A DNA stretch of 64,000 nucleotides from Pseudarthrobacter sp. NIBRBAC000502772 (GCF_006517235.1 NZ_CP041188.1:2666001-2730000), one strand, 5' to 3'. Counted from the stretch's first letter, positions 1 through 8,515 are shown. Notes: generated from the letters alone by a model not told the origin. Translations and numbers: made by a program.

Positions 1-30
1 CTGTTCTTGCCACTTGAACTTGCGGTCCAT
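1..30 (-). CDS. 5' end of an unidentified gene running off the left edge
   Basis: An ATG at position 30 on the minus strand opens a frame that begins MDRKFKWQEQ and leaves the window. A purine-rich AGAGGCGG lies a few bases upstream as a plausible ribosome binding site. An operator-like palindrome at 50-61 precedes it. The gene lies downstream of gntR copy 1, as the ABC transporter of module 2 lies downstream of gntR copy 3. Ten residues are too few to assign a family. Confidence 0.45.
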   Translation of the reverse strand, partial: MDRKFKWQEQ

Positions 31-49
31 CGTGCCGCCTCTCTTGTCG

Positions 50-61
50 ATTGTCGATTAT
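50..61. promoter_or_regulatory. GntR-type operator (degenerate)
   Basis: ATTGTCGATTAT matches the first eight bases of the regional palindrome ATTGTCGACAAT but diverges in the second half. A further TTGTCGA lies just upstream at 44-50. It lies between gntR copy 1 and the gene leaving the left edge, a position equivalent to the operator before the module 2 transporter. Confidence 0.45.
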
Positions 62-93
62 ACAGGGCGCCCGTCGTGGCCCTGCGGCCAGGG

Positions 94-798
94 CTAGACG
101 TCAGACGCTGATGGTTTTTCCTGCTGAGTTGCAGTGAGGTCCTCAACGGCTTTTTGCATATGCCGCTTGATGGCCATGAGGAGGCCATGCCTGTCGCCTG
201 CCTTCAAGAGATCCAGGATGCTTTGGTGTTCCTGTACCAGAACGTCCATCCTTGGGTAGAAGACTTCCAAGTCGAAGATACACATTCTTGATTCAGCCGC
301 GAGTGTCTTGTAGATACGGATGAAACGGGAATTTCCCATGCCGGCAACAAGGGCTGAATGGAACTGCATGTCCAGCCCTGCCATGGTCTGCCAGTCGGAA
401 CCGGCCACTTGCTTTGCCATTTCGCCTACAATTTCCTTCAGCACTCCGCAGGTGTCTTTGATCTGCTTCGGGCTGCTGTCCAACAGCCTGGTGGCGGCGG
501 CGCATTCGATGGACTCACGAACCGCGTAGATCTCCCTAAGGTCATGCGTTTCGACCTCTTTGACGAACACTCCGTAGTTGCGCCGACTGATCAGGATCCC
601 TTCCTGGCTCAAACGCTGTAGTGCTTCCCGGAGAGGACCTCTGGATGTGTTGAGCTGGTTCGCCAGGAGGGATTCGTTGAGCTGTTGCCCGGGGCGGATG
701 GACCCCTGGACGATTTGTTCCCGCAAGTGGTCAGCGATCACCTGCGCCGTGGGTCTTCCCTCGAGTGCAAGCAGTCCTTCTGGTGCCGCCATTGGCAT
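94..798 (-). CDS. GntR-family transcriptional regulator, FCD subfamily (copy 1)
   Basis: DNA-binding repressor of 234 residues. The N-terminal winged helix-turn-helix covers about residues 14-80 and contains TSRGPLREALQRLSQEG. The C-terminal all-helical FCD effector domain (about 90-215) carries the usual metal ligands, seen as LDMQFH, then EHQ and RHM. It is closely related to the regulators at 9472 and 14226, sharing the GRPTAQ.IAD.LREQIVQG block. A second ATG six bases in gives a start matching copy 3 (MAAPEG), so the true start may be 792. It is last in the minus-strand operon that begins at 6811, after an FAD oxidase, and probably senses a substrate or product of that pathway. FCD regulators usually bind small carboxylates or amino acids; the ligand here is unknown. 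Confidence 0.93.
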   Translation of the reverse strand: MPMAAPEGLLALEGRPTAQVIADHLREQIVQGSIRPGQQLNESLLANQLNTSRGPLREALQRLSQEGILISRRNYGVFVKEVETHDLREIYAVRESIECAAATRLLDSSPKQIKDTCGVLKEIVGEMAKQVAGSDWQTMAGLDMQFHSALVAGMGNSRFIRIYKTLAAESRMCIFDLEVFYPRMDVLVQEHQSILDLLKAGDRHGLLMAIKRHMQKAVEDLTATQQEKPSASDV

Positions 799-833
799 CC
801 ACTCATCTCACGTTTCGGCATACTACGGGTTGT

Positions 834-2003
834 CTAGATTGCTGTTGCGGTGCTGGCTGACGGATTGGCCCAGCTCGTCTCAAACCTGTCCGGGCGTACG
901 AATTCCAGGCCTCCGAGTGACTGTTTGCCGAGCACTTCGTACGCGGCAATGTGGCCGTACCCGGTGGCATTCTTGAATCCGCCCCCTGAGAAGCCTGTGG
1001 CGCAATAGATCTTGCTTGACTCGCTGAGCCATCCCAACAGCGGGTTCCGATCCCCGGTGTAGAGGTCCGGGAAGGCGTCTGAGCGAACGATGTTTGGGAT
1101 CAGGCCGGGGAAGAACTCCTGAACCGTCTCGGTGGTTTCGGCCATCTCAAAGTCCGTCAGGTCCCTTGGCACCGAGTCAGCGGCGGGGGTTGGTGCCCCA
1201 CGCCCGTCAAGGGTGGCCTTGACCGTGACCCCGTCGACGGAGGGTGCCCCATACATGGAGCGGCCTTCGTAGATCCTGCTGAAAATGGGGAACCTGTCGG
1301 GGGTGAACTGGGCTGCGTCGCGGGCAACGAACCAGGACAGAAAAATCCTGCGTGTTTCCGTGTGCGCCTTCAGATAGTCAGGCATAAGCCGCTGCGACCA
1401 GCCCCCTGAGGAAACAATGACCCGCTCGAAGGTCCACGAGTTTTCTCCGGACGTGACAACAACGCCGTCGTCAGTTTCCCGGATGCTGCTGACAGGCGTA
1501 TTGCTGAGGACGGTTGCGCCATTGGCCTGTGCTGCGGCGACGGCCGCGGTGACGGCACGGTCGGTGCGCAGAGCACCGGCGTTCGGGTCGTAGACGGCGC
1601 AGTCATCGGCCCGGAGGTTGTGCTGGGGGTAGCGTTCGGCCATGGCGTCCCTGTTCAGGATTTCGTGGGCAGCCCGGTTGGTTCGGGTGGTTTCGAGGAG
1701 GTTGCGGATGTATGGGCCGTCGGCGGTGCCGATGGAGAGTCCGCCGCAACGGATGAGGATGTCCTGTCCGGTTTCCGCTTCCAGTTCGGCCCAGAGATCC
1801 CGGGAACGCTGCAGGATGGGGTAGTAGTCGGGGAGACCGCGGTAGATCATGCGGAACAGGCGGGTGTCGCCACCTACCGCGCTTCTGGCGTGACCAGGTG
1901 ACTGCGCCTCGAATCCGACCACGGAATCGGTCAGGCGCGATGCCTGCCAGAGGGCCATGCTGCCGATGCTGCCCAGGCCAATGACGGCGAGCTTTCCGTC
2001 CAT
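834..2003 (-). CDS. FAD-dependent amine oxidase, sarcosine oxidase / N-methyltryptophan oxidase type (copy 1)
   Basis: Monomeric DAO-family flavoprotein of 389 residues. The FAD-binding Rossmann motif GLGSIG is at residues 9-14, followed by VVGFEAQ about 20 residues later. The C-terminal GFSGGGF is the second conserved flavin/substrate segment. Family members oxidise secondary or primary amines to imines with release of peroxide. The segment that carries the covalent-flavin Cys in Bacillus sarcosine oxidase reads FPDLYTGD here, without Cys, so FAD is probably bound non-covalently. Paralogues lie at 10287 and 17777. In those copies the ABC ATPase gene is immediately upstream; here only a 25-codon scar remains, ending two bases before this ATG. 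Substrate unknown. Confidence 0.9.
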   Translation of the reverse strand: MDGKLAVIGLGSIGSMALWQASRLTDSVVGFEAQSPGHARSAVGGDTRLFRMIYRGLPDYYPILQRSRDLWAELEAETGQDILIRCGGLSIGTADGPYIRNLLETTRTNRAAHEILNRDAMAERYPQHNLRADDCAVYDPNAGALRTDRAVTAAVAAAQANGATVLSNTPVSSIRETDDGVVVTSGENSWTFERVIVSSGGWSQRLMPDYLKAHTETRRIFLSWFVARDAAQFTPDRFPIFSRIYEGRSMYGAPSVDGVTVKATLDGRGAPTPAADSVPRDLTDFEMAETTETVQEFFPGLIPNIVRSDAFPDLYTGDRNPLLGWLSESSKIYCATGFSGGGFKNATGYGHIAAYEVLGKQSLGGLEFVRPDRFETSWANPSASTATAI

Positions 2004-2005
2004 GG

Positions 2006-2083
2006 TCAGAGCACCTGTTCAAGGAACGCTTGCGTGCGGGGTTCCCGTTTGTCCGCGGCCTGGACTTTGTTGAGGGTCTTCAT
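2006..2083 (-). pseudogene. In-frame deletion scar of an ABC transporter operon (binding-protein start fused to ATPase end)
   Basis: A 25-codon frame starts MKTLNKVQAA and ends [10 protein letters not shown] before a TGA. The first part matches the start of the binding protein at 21548 (MKTINKVQTA), and the conserved upstream sequence ggtgcttcccttcgaa is also retained. The last part matches the C-terminus of the ABC ATPase at 18913 ([11 protein letters not shown]). The rest of the binding protein, the permease and most of the ATPase are gone, about 2.6 kb judging from copies 2 and 3. The scar sits where the transporter would be, directly before the oxidase ATG at 2003. It may still be translated as a leader peptide. 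Confidence 0.85.
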
Positions 2084-2129
2084 GGTGCTTCCCTTCGAAT
2101 GGGTTCAGGTGAAAGTTTTGGTTGGTGCG

Positions 2130-3536
2130 TTATTCGTGAAGTCCAGCGAGTCTGCTGCCGAATCTGGCCAGGAGTGAGGTCTTGGTGGAATCCCTGCGCT
2201 CTTCCCACTGGTCAGCAATTCCGAACAGCCGGTACATGCCGTGAACACCCAGCCAGCGGATGGGCTCACGTTCCCATTTCCGTGCGCGGTACCCGACCCA
2301 GGGAAGTGTGGTCCGTTCTGATTCTTGTTCGAAAGCCAGCTCCACGAGGGTTCGGCCGCCAACGTAAGCTGCCGTGACGCCGTGTCCTGCGTAACCGGTA
2401 GAAGATCCGATTCCGGACGCTTGGTCCCAATGCACGCCGCCGTTCCAGTCACGGGTAACGCCCAGGACTCCGGACCAGGCATGGTCCACTTCGAACTGGA
2501 TACCAGGGAAGAAGGAGCGAAGCTTCGTAGAGATCAGGTCGACAGTGGACTGCGCAGTTGAACCGGTGCCCCCTGTGCCGGAGCCGTAGCTGTACGGCAC
2601 TCCCCGGCCGCCAATGGCGATGCGGCCGTCCGCTGTTCGCTGCGAATAGATGAACGTGTGTGCGGAGTCGCTGAGGCACTGCAGCCCGTTCCAGCCAATC
2701 TGCTGCCACACCTCCTCCGATAGCGGCTTGGTCACGAGCATCGAGGAATTGATTGGTATCAGGGTCCTGCTGCCAAGCAGTTGCCCGGAATATCCCTCGG
2801 TGCAGACGAACGTTTTGGCCGCGGTCACCCGCCCGTTGTCCAGGGTGAGGGTATTGCCGTCGATGCTGCCTACCCGGCTGCCTTCGTAGATGCTCACCCC
2901 CATGGAAGTCAGGATGTCAGCGAGACCGTAGGCAAGTTTCGCCGGATGAAGGCGGGCGCAGTGCTTGTAGAAGAGCCCGCCGTGGACGGTGGATATGTTG
3001 ATCTCGTTTTGGAACTCGTTCCGGTCAAGCAAATGCACATCGTCTTCGGTCAGCCCATACTTCCAGTCGGCATCACGCCTGGCTACCAGCCGGCCAAGCC
3101 CCGCCCTGGTGTGGGCAGCGACGAGCGCGCCGGCCTTGTTCTGGTCCGCATTAATTCCCTCGGTCTGAAGAATATCCAGGACGGAATCGACGCCGGCGAC
3201 AAACTCCTGCTGCAAGGCACGGCTCGCCTCGACCCCGCCCCCGGATACACGGGCAAACGTGGCACGGTTTCCGGGAGGCATTGCCGATAGCCAACCGCCG
3301 TTCCGTCCGGACGCGCCGTAGCCTATCTGTTCTGCCTCAAAAACCGCGACGGAGAGTGACGGCTCGAGCTTCTTGGCGAAGTATGCCGCCCAGAGGCCTG
3401 TGTAGCCGCCACCGATAATTGCCAGATCTACTTGGTCCTGACCTGTGAAGCGGGGGTAGGTTGGCCTGTTGTCCGCCAGTCCGGCCATCCAGAAGCCGAG
3501 CTCTCCGTTTCGGGGGGTTGCCGCTAGGGCTTTCAT
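2130..3536 (-). CDS. FAD-dependent oxidoreductase, PuuB-like DAO family
   Basis: Flavoprotein of 468 residues. The dinucleotide-binding motif GGGYTG is near residues 41-46, followed by the acidic strand end VFEAEQIGYGASGRNGGW, typical of gamma-glutamylputrescine oxidase and related amine oxidases. A C-terminal GYAGHGV segment matches the second FAD-contact region. The ATG is preceded by AAGGA at good spacing. It lies between the SDR gene and the transporter scar in the minus-strand operon. Its relative at 22606 follows the other HAD gene, so each outward operon carries one enzyme of this type. Likely oxidises an amine or amino acid; substrate not determinable. Confidence 0.85.
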   Translation of the reverse strand: MKALAATPRNGELGFWMAGLADNRPTYPRFTGQDQVDLAIIGGGYTGLWAAYFAKKLEPSLSVAVFEAEQIGYGASGRNGGWLSAMPPGNRATFARVSGGGVEASRALQQEFVAGVDSVLDILQTEGINADQNKAGALVAAHTRAGLGRLVARRDADWKYGLTEDDVHLLDRNEFQNEINISTVHGGLFYKHCARLHPAKLAYGLADILTSMGVSIYEGSRVGSIDGNTLTLDNGRVTAAKTFVCTEGYSGQLLGSRTLIPINSSMLVTKPLSEEVWQQIGWNGLQCLSDSAHTFIYSQRTADGRIAIGGRGVPYSYGSGTGGTGSTAQSTVDLISTKLRSFFPGIQFEVDHAWSGVLGVTRDWNGGVHWDQASGIGSSTGYAGHGVTAAYVGGRTLVELAFEQESERTTLPWVGYRARKWEREPIRWLGVHGMYRLFGIADQWEERRDSTKTSLLARFGSRLAGLHE

Positions 3537-3615
3537 AGTTGTCCTTCTTTGTGTTGGAACCGTTGAGCTAATAGGACGGCCGGGTCAACACCCAGACGCT
3601 ACATGGCCTGGGTGT

Positions 3616-4350
3616 TTAGAACGCGGTGTATCCGCCGTCGACGGGGAGGACCGCTCCGGTGATGTAGGAGGATTCCGACGACGCCATGAAAAGTATGGCG
3701 TCGGCGATTTCTTCGGGGGTGGCGAGGCGTTGGAGCGGGATCTGCCCCTCGCGCTGGGCGCGGTAGGCCTCGGGGTCGTTCCTGCGTTGGAACGATGCTT
3801 CGATGACCGGGGTGGCGGTCAGGCCCGGTGCGACGACGTTGACGCGGATGTTGCGGGGGGCCCATTCAATCGCCGCTCCCTTGGCGAGCATGATGAGGCC
3901 GCCCTTGGCCGCGGAGTACAGGACTTCATCGGGCTTGCCGACCATGCCGAGCCGCGAGCTGACGAGGACGAACGAGCCACCCGTAGCGGGCATCAGCGGC
4001 GCGAAGTGCTTCATCACTAAGAAGGCGCTGAGCAGGTTGCTGTGGAGTACGTTTTTCGCATCCTCGTACGCCATCTCCGTGAGCGGGCCGCTGACCTGCA
4101 GGCCGTGGTTCAGGACGACGACGTCGACGGTGCCGAAGGACTCGGCGGTCTGGCGGGCCAGGCTTTCGACGAACGCCTCGTCATTGAGGTCTCCGGGGAC
4201 GTACAGGTCATCGGGCTGGGCGCTGTCGAGTTGCTCCCTGCGGCCGGTGAGCAACAGGCGGGCGCCCTCGCGGCGAAAGTGGGAACATATTGCCTCCCCG
4301 ATTCCGCTGTTGGCTCCGGTTACCAGGGCCGCGGTCTTATCAAGTCTCAT
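3616..4350 (-). CDS. Short-chain dehydrogenase/reductase
   Basis: Classical SDR of 244 residues. The cofactor motif TGANSGIG is near residues 11-18. The catalytic Ser lies in LVSSRLG and the YxxxK pair in YSAAKGG, and the C-terminal GAVLPVDGGYTAF is typical. The start was set at the ATG at 4350, where a GGAG sits eight bases upstream, rather than at the long upstream open frame. It probably interconverts an alcohol and a carbonyl with NAD(P). It sits in the operon after the fold-III PLP enzyme, which suggests reduction or oxidation of a product of that enzyme. Confidence 0.9.
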   Translation of the reverse strand: MRLDKTAALVTGANSGIGEAICSHFRREGARLLLTGRREQLDSAQPDDLYVPGDLNDEAFVESLARQTAESFGTVDVVVLNHGLQVSGPLTEMAYEDAKNVLHSNLLSAFLVMKHFAPLMPATGGSFVLVSSRLGMVGKPDEVLYSAAKGGLIMLAKGAAIEWAPRNIRVNVVAPGLTATPVIEASFQRRNDPEAYRAQREGQIPLQRLATPEEIADAILFMASSESSYITGAVLPVDGGYTAF

Positions 4351-4420
4351 ATCAGTCACTCCATCGTGAGTCAGGTTGCTTGGGTTGTAGCTAGGGGGCG
4401 GGACTTGCCGTCCGCGTCGG

Positions 4421-5527
4421 TTAGTTAAGGAATCCGCGGGCATCCACAGGCCACCGCTCCAGCGATGTGCCCGCGCTGTCGGTGACGATGTACTCCTCGA
4501 AATTGACCACCACCGGGCAGACGTGGTTGGGGACCACTGGAAGCACGGTTCCGACGCCCGGGCGGAAGTCTCCAGGGGGCAGCGGGAGGAATCCGTGGTA
4601 TTCGTTGAGCTTGGACAGCACAGCGTTAGTGCCGGCAATGCCACCGTAGCCGCGCTCGGGGCTGCCTTCGCGGCCAAGGGCTTTGGTGCCGATATCGAGG
4701 ATGACCTGATCGGGAACCCAGTCGCTGACCACGGTGCCGGCGACGAACAGTGCGATCTGATCCTCGGTGCAGGCTCCGAGCCTGGTGTTGTTGAGATCGT
4801 TGAACACGTATTCGCCGGGCCGGATTTCGGTGATGACGCTGCTGGTGGAGAACTCCACGGTGGGAGTGGACCCGGCGCTGACCACCTCCGCGGTGACCCC
4901 AGCTGCGCTGAGGCTGCGAACCGCGGCAATGAGCGCGGCGTCCTGGTCCTGGGCCGCACCCCTGCGGGCGTCAGGGCCGGCGCTGCCGTGACCCGGGTAG
5001 GTGAAGACGCCTACCGGTACCAGGCCGCGGTTGCGGGCGGCGAGGGCGAGGTCGCCCGCGGCCTCGGCCGGCGCTCCGGAACGACGGGCGCCACATTCGA
5101 CCTCGATCACGATCTGCAGGCGGTCCGGTTCTGCGCCCATCGCGTCGGCGAGGCCATTGATCGCCGCGACGTTGTCGGCGCCTACCCGCAGCCGGGTGGT
5201 CTCGGCGAGCCGCCGGATCCGCCTCCCTTTCGTTCCCGAAGGCCAGATCGGGTAGGCGAGGAAGACATCGTCGAACCCGGCCGCCGCGAAGACCTCGGCC
5301 TCACCCACGTTGCCTGCGGTGATTCCGACCGCTCCCGCCTTGACCTGGCGCCGACCGATTTCCACACACTTGTGCGTCTTGACGTGCGGCCTGACGTCGA
5401 GGTGGTGCCGGGCGGCAAAGCCCTGCATGCGGTCGATGTTGTCCTGCATCACGTCGACCAGCACGATCGGCGCGGGAGTGTCAACTCGCTCTACGAGAGC
5501 CTCGAGTGCTCGTTGAATGCGGTTCAC
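4421..5527 (-). CDS. Fold-type III PLP enzyme, D-serine dehydratase / D-threonine aldolase-like
   Basis: Protein of 368 residues with an N-terminal alanine-racemase-type barrel. The expected PLP lysine is in RPHVKTHK, near residues 46-53. The C-terminal PNHVCPVV contains the His-x-Cys zinc pair of eukaryotic-type D-serine dehydratase and D-threonine aldolase. The family removes water or cleaves C-C bonds in D-3-hydroxy amino acids. The start is a GTG at 5527 with GAGGAG seven bases upstream. Its neighbour RidA clears the enamine/imine intermediates that such dehydratases and amine oxidases release, which supports an amino-acid role. Dehydratase and aldolase cannot be separated by eye. Confidence 0.87.
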   Translation of the reverse strand: MNRIQRALEALVERVDTPAPIVLVDVMQDNIDRMQGFAARHHLDVRPHVKTHKCVEIGRRQVKAGAVGITAGNVGEAEVFAAAGFDDVFLAYPIWPSGTKGRRIRRLAETTRLRVGADNVAAINGLADAMGAEPDRLQIVIEVECGARRSGAPAEAAGDLALAARNRGLVPVGVFTYPGHGSAGPDARRGAAQDQDAALIAAVRSLSAAGVTAEVVSAGSTPTVEFSTSSVITEIRPGEYVFNDLNNTRLGACTEDQIALFVAGTVVSDWVPDQVILDIGTKALGREGSPERGYGGIAGTNAVLSKLNEYHGFLPLPPGDFRPGVGTVLPVVPNHVCPVVVNFEEYIVTDSAGTSLERWPVDARGFLN

Positions 5528-5633
5528 GCTGTACTCCTCATGATTCTGTCGATAAATGGTCGAGGGTAGCGATGCTGACTTTCCTCGAATGTTGACTGTG
5601 CGGGGTCCTGAGCACGCCGCCGTCGCCCCGTAA

Positions 5634-6104
5634 CTAAACGGCCGTGCAGACCATCTGAATCTCTACAGGAGTGTTGAGCGGCAGCCCGGCCACACCGATC
5701 GCGGTACGGGCATGCCGTCCGTTCTCGCCCAACACCTCGATGAGCAGTTCACTTGCGGCGTTGGCGACCCGCGACTGCAGACCGAAATCAGGCGTACTGG
5801 CCACGAAGACCAGCATCTGCACGATCCGGACCCGGTCCAGATCTCCCACTGCCTGCACAGCTGCTGCGAGGCAGTTGAGCGCGGCATGGCGGGCGAGCTC
5901 CTGCGCTGTCTCCAGCTCGACATCCCGGCCGACAATGCCCTGGCCCAGCAGCTCACCGTCCTTGAAAGGCAGCTGGCCGGAGATATGGATGCAGGAGTCC
6001 ACCGCCCGGTGGTCCACGAAGTATGCGTTACTGGCAAGGCTGGGAAGTTCCAGACCGAGGGCCCGGAGCCGATCTGAAGCCGAGCCGGCCTTGGTGACGC
6101 TCAT
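5634..6104 (-). CDS. RidA family enamine/imine deaminase
   Basis: Protein of 156 residues in the YjgF/YER057c/UK114 family. The C-terminal GRHARTAIGVAGLPLNTPVE carries the conserved Arg and the LP..TPVEI pattern around the active-site cleft between subunits. RidA proteins hydrolyse reactive 2-imino or 2-enamino acids made by PLP enzymes and amine oxidases. It lies between the HAD gene and the fold-III PLP gene in one minus-strand operon rich in FAD amine oxidases. The inferred job is removal of pathway imines. Confidence 0.9.
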   Translation of the reverse strand: MSVTKAGSASDRLRALGLELPSLASNAYFVDHRAVDSCIHISGQLPFKDGELLGQGIVGRDVELETAQELARHAALNCLAAAVQAVGDLDRVRIVQMLVFVASTPDFGLQSRVANAASELLIEVLGENGRHARTAIGVAGLPLNTPVEIQMVCTAV

Positions 6105-6121
6105 CTGTACTCAGGTCTCTC

Positions 6122-6811
6122 TTACGAGGCAGCGGGACGCGGCAGGCCGAACAGGACGGGGAGGTCGGCGATGTCGGTGATCCGCTCATAGCCGAGCCAG
6201 TGCTCGTCGTGCTCGAAGCCCCGGTCCACGTACACCTTGTTCTTGATCCCCATGATGGCCGCGGGTCGCAGGTCGTACATCGGGCTCGCAGAAACGTGCA
6301 CAATCTCCTCCGGTGTCGCGCCGAGCTTGTCGAACATGTACTCAAAGGCACGGAGCCGTGGCTTGTAGACGCCCATCTGCTCGGCGCTGATGACGACCTC
6401 GAACGGGGCCTTGAGGTTCTCCGCGAGGCGGACAGCATGCGCGGTGTCGCTGTTCGTGACGATTACGAGCGGGACGTCCTCGGCCAGGCGGTTCAGTGCC
6501 TCGGTGACACCCGGGTACGGGCCCCAGGTGGGGATGTGCTCGTAGACCGCCCGCGCGTCAGCCGCACGGAACTCGAGGCCGAGCCGACGCGATGCACGTT
6601 CCATCGAGTCGGCGACAATCTGGTGGAACGGCTTGTACTCGCCCGTGCACTCGTCGATCCGGTACGCCTTGCAGGCCTGCAGGAAATCATCGGCGATCTC
6701 GACCGGCAGGCGGTCGCCCAAGACCTCACGGATCGCGTCGTTGATACGGAACTTGATGAGCGTTCCGTTCATGTCGAATGTAACGAACTTCGGTTTGGTT
6801 TCGAATGCCAT
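6122..6811 (-). CDS. HAD-superfamily hydrolase, haloacid-dehalogenase-like (type II)
   Basis: Protein of 229 residues. HAD motif I is FDMNGTL near residues 11-17, motif II is VTNSD and motif III Lys is in GVYKPRLRAFEYM. The cap insertion resembles L-2-haloacid dehalogenase. The usual dehalogenase SSN triad reads VSASPMYD here and the Tyr of DxYGTL is Asn, so true dehalogenation is doubtful. The start at 6811 has GGAGGA upstream, which rejects the longer open frame. It is the first gene of the minus-strand operon, directly behind a cluster of four operators, and a paralogue at 21908 opens the other operon. Confidence 0.83.
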   Translation of the reverse strand: MAFETKPKFVTFDMNGTLIKFRINDAIREVLGDRLPVEIADDFLQACKAYRIDECTGEYKPFHQIVADSMERASRRLGLEFRAADARAVYEHIPTWGPYPGVTEALNRLAEDVPLVIVTNSDTAHAVRLAENLKAPFEVVISAEQMGVYKPRLRAFEYMFDKLGATPEEIVHVSASPMYDLRPAAIMGIKNKVYVDRGFEHDEHWLGYERITDIADLPVLFGLPRPAAS

Positions 6812-6839
6812 GAATCCTCCAGTTATTGGATGCTCGTCG

Positions 6840-6965
6840 ATTGTCGACGAAACACTTTCGGGTGATGCTGTCGATTGTCGACAATACTGCCTCCGTTGGT
6901 AGATTGTCAACGATTTGCCCTTACCTTAGACATTCGCCGTGGCATGGTTTACGATTGTCAACAAT
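6840..6965. promoter_or_regulatory. Divergent promoter region with four GntR-type operators
   Basis: Four palindromes lie in the 184-bp gap between the HAD gene (minus) and the cupin gene (plus): ATTGTCGACGAA 6840-6851, ATTGTCGACAAT 6874-6885 (perfect), ATTGTCAACGAT 6903-6914 and ATTGTCAACAAT 6954-6965. Centre spacings are about 34, 29 and 51 bp. This is the densest operator cluster in the window and probably controls both directions. The three GntR/FCD paralogues in the window are the candidate binders. Confidence 0.8.
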
Positions 6966-6995
6966 TGACAGCACGGCAAGAAAGGTAAAAATTCT

Positions 6996-7343
6996 ATGCG
7001 TCCATACATCTATGTGCCCGCCGCCACCATCACTGGCGAGCTCGAGCCCAACGGCCACCGTCCCGGCTACGACTCGGGTGACCCCAAGACATCAATCCTG
7101 AAGTTCGACACCGCCATCAAGACCGGTGTCTGGGAGTGCCAGCCCGGAGGCTGGGACGTCACACCTCGCGAGGACACCGAGGTGTGCTACATCGTGAGCG
7201 GCCGAGCGACGGTTACCGACGCCGCCACCGGCAACAGCTACGAGATCTCCGGCGGCGACGTGATCGTGCAGCCCAAGGACTGGTCCGGCCGCTGGGAGGT
7301 CACCGAGACCATTCGCAAGGTCTACACTCACGGCTTCGACTGA
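6996..7343 (+). CDS. Small cupin-domain protein (Cupin_3/EutQ-like)
   Basis: Protein of 115 residues with a single cupin fold. The strand [12 protein letters not shown] and the loop [14 protein letters not shown] resemble the DUF861/Cupin_3 family, which lacks the full His-rich metal site. AAAGG precedes the ATG. It is transcribed away from the HAD operon and shares its operators, and a strong hairpin follows. A 5'-truncated relative is at 34546. Such cupins often accompany amine and amino-acid oxidases; the specific function is unknown. Confidence 0.85.
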   Translation: MRPYIYVPAATITGELEPNGHRPGYDSGDPKTSILKFDTAIKTGVWECQPGGWDVTPREDTEVCYIVSGRATVTDAATGNSYEISGGDVIVQPKDWSGRWEVTETIRKVYTHGFD

Positions 7344-7366
7344 GCGCCGTCTCACCTGGCCACTGA

Positions 7367-7404
7367 CGATCGGGCCGCACCCTCAACGGGGGTGCGGCCC
7401 GATC
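7367..7404 (+). terminator. Hairpin terminator after the cupin gene
   Basis: A perfect 16-bp stem is formed by CGATCGGGCCGCACCC (7367-7382) and its complement (7389-7404), with a six-base loop. It starts 24 bases after the cupin stop codon. There is no long T run, as is common in high-GC actinobacteria. Confidence 0.8.
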
Positions 7405-7511
7405 GCGCTTTCGGCACCACGGCGAGGGGTGACCCGCGGGCTCCTCCGGAGAGCCGATAACCGTTGGTGGCTGGGCTCCTATCTTCAGCAGACTTCGCCG
7501 AGAGGGCTTTT

Positions 7512-7980
7512 TCAGACGGTCTGGGACGCTTTGATGGCCTGCATGACGCGGTCGGTGATTCCGTCGATGCCGTCGATGCCGCCGATGCCGTCCACCCGGG
7601 TCAGGATGCCGCGTTCCGCGTACTTGGCCACAACGGCCTCGGTCTGCCCGTGGTGCAGGTCCAGGCGGTGGCGGATGACGACTTCGTTGTCGTCGCTTCG
7701 GCCTGTTTCCTTGGCACGGCCCAACAGGCGGGAAATGAGTTCCTCGTCGTCGGCGGTGAGCTGGAGGACAACGTCGAGGCGCTGGCCGCCTTCGGCGAGT
7801 ATCCCGTCCAGGAAATCCACCTGCGCTGTGGTGCGGGGGTAGCCGTCCAGCAGGAAGCCTTCGTCGACGGCGGAAGATGTCGCCGGTCGAGATCGCAACG
7901 ACGCCGAGGCGTTCCGAGATGCGTTCGGCCTGCGTACCCTTGCCGGAACCTGGAGGTCCGATGATTAACGTTCTGGTCAT
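7512..7980 (-). pseudogene. adk: Adenylate kinase remnant, internally deleted and frameshifted
   Basis: From 7980 the frame reads [20 protein letters not shown] and continues through STGDIFR, the N-terminus and P-loop of adenylate kinase. Homology then breaks near 7870-7885 and resumes in another frame at [18 protein letters not shown], followed by the LID and C-terminal part to 7512. About 50 residues between the P-loop region and the NMP-binding/DGYPR segment are missing. The gene cannot give a functional kinase. It follows a pntB remnant, so the pair is a displaced fragment of housekeeping genes. Confidence 0.85.
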
Positions 7981-8069
7981 CGCATTAGTCCTTCGTTGTG
8001 GCGCGGCTCTCGCTGCTCGGTGATGTGCTTGCTGGTCTGGGACGAGGCTGACCGAGAACAGCAGGAGAC

Positions 8070-8515
8070 GACCTTCAGCTAGAAGGCGGAGGATGTCTTC
8101 GACGCGGGCTTTGGCGTCGCCGAAGAGCATTTGGGAGTTGTCGCGGTAGAAGAGGGGGTTTGGACTCGCTCCGTAGCCTGCGGCCATGGAGCGTTTGAAG
8201 ACGATGACGTTTTCGGCTTCCCAGACGCGGAGGACGGGCATTCCGGCGATGGGGCTTCCCGGGTCTTCGGCGGCGGAGGGGTTGACGGTGTCGTTCGCGC
8301 CGATCACGAGGACCACGGAGGTGTTGCCGAGGTCGTCGTTGATTTCGTCCATTTCCAGGACGATGTCGTACGGGACTTTGGCTTCGGCGAGGAGCACGTT
8401 CATGTGCCCGGGCAGTCGCCCGGCGACCGGGTGGATGCCGAACCTGACGTTCTCAGTGGTCTGGTTGGCACGCAAATCCTGCCGCGCCTGCGCGAACTCG
8501 GCATCGGATTTGTCC
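8070..8515 (-). pseudogene. pntB: NAD(P) transhydrogenase beta subunit C-terminal fragment
   Basis: The frame contains [36 protein letters not shown] and KRSMAAGY, which are the NADP-binding domain III signatures of PntB. Only about the last 150 residues are present; the membrane domain is absent. The frame has no stop and runs into the adk remnant. The opening codon near 8475 is TTG without a convincing ribosome site. Together with the adk remnant it separates the cupin gene from the 8.6-kb operator and small-protein cassette. Confidence 0.85.

Noticed and set aside
4523..5569. Long plus-strand open frame (348 codons) opposite the fold-III PLP gene
   Set aside because: High-GC shadow; the minus strand has clear motifs and a ribosome site, and the plus frame shows no family features.
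7555..7600. Tandem gtcgatgcc-like repeats suggesting a microsatellite or array
   Set aside because: Only three imperfect units inside the adk remnant, encoding GIDGI repeats; no spacer structure, so not CRISPR.
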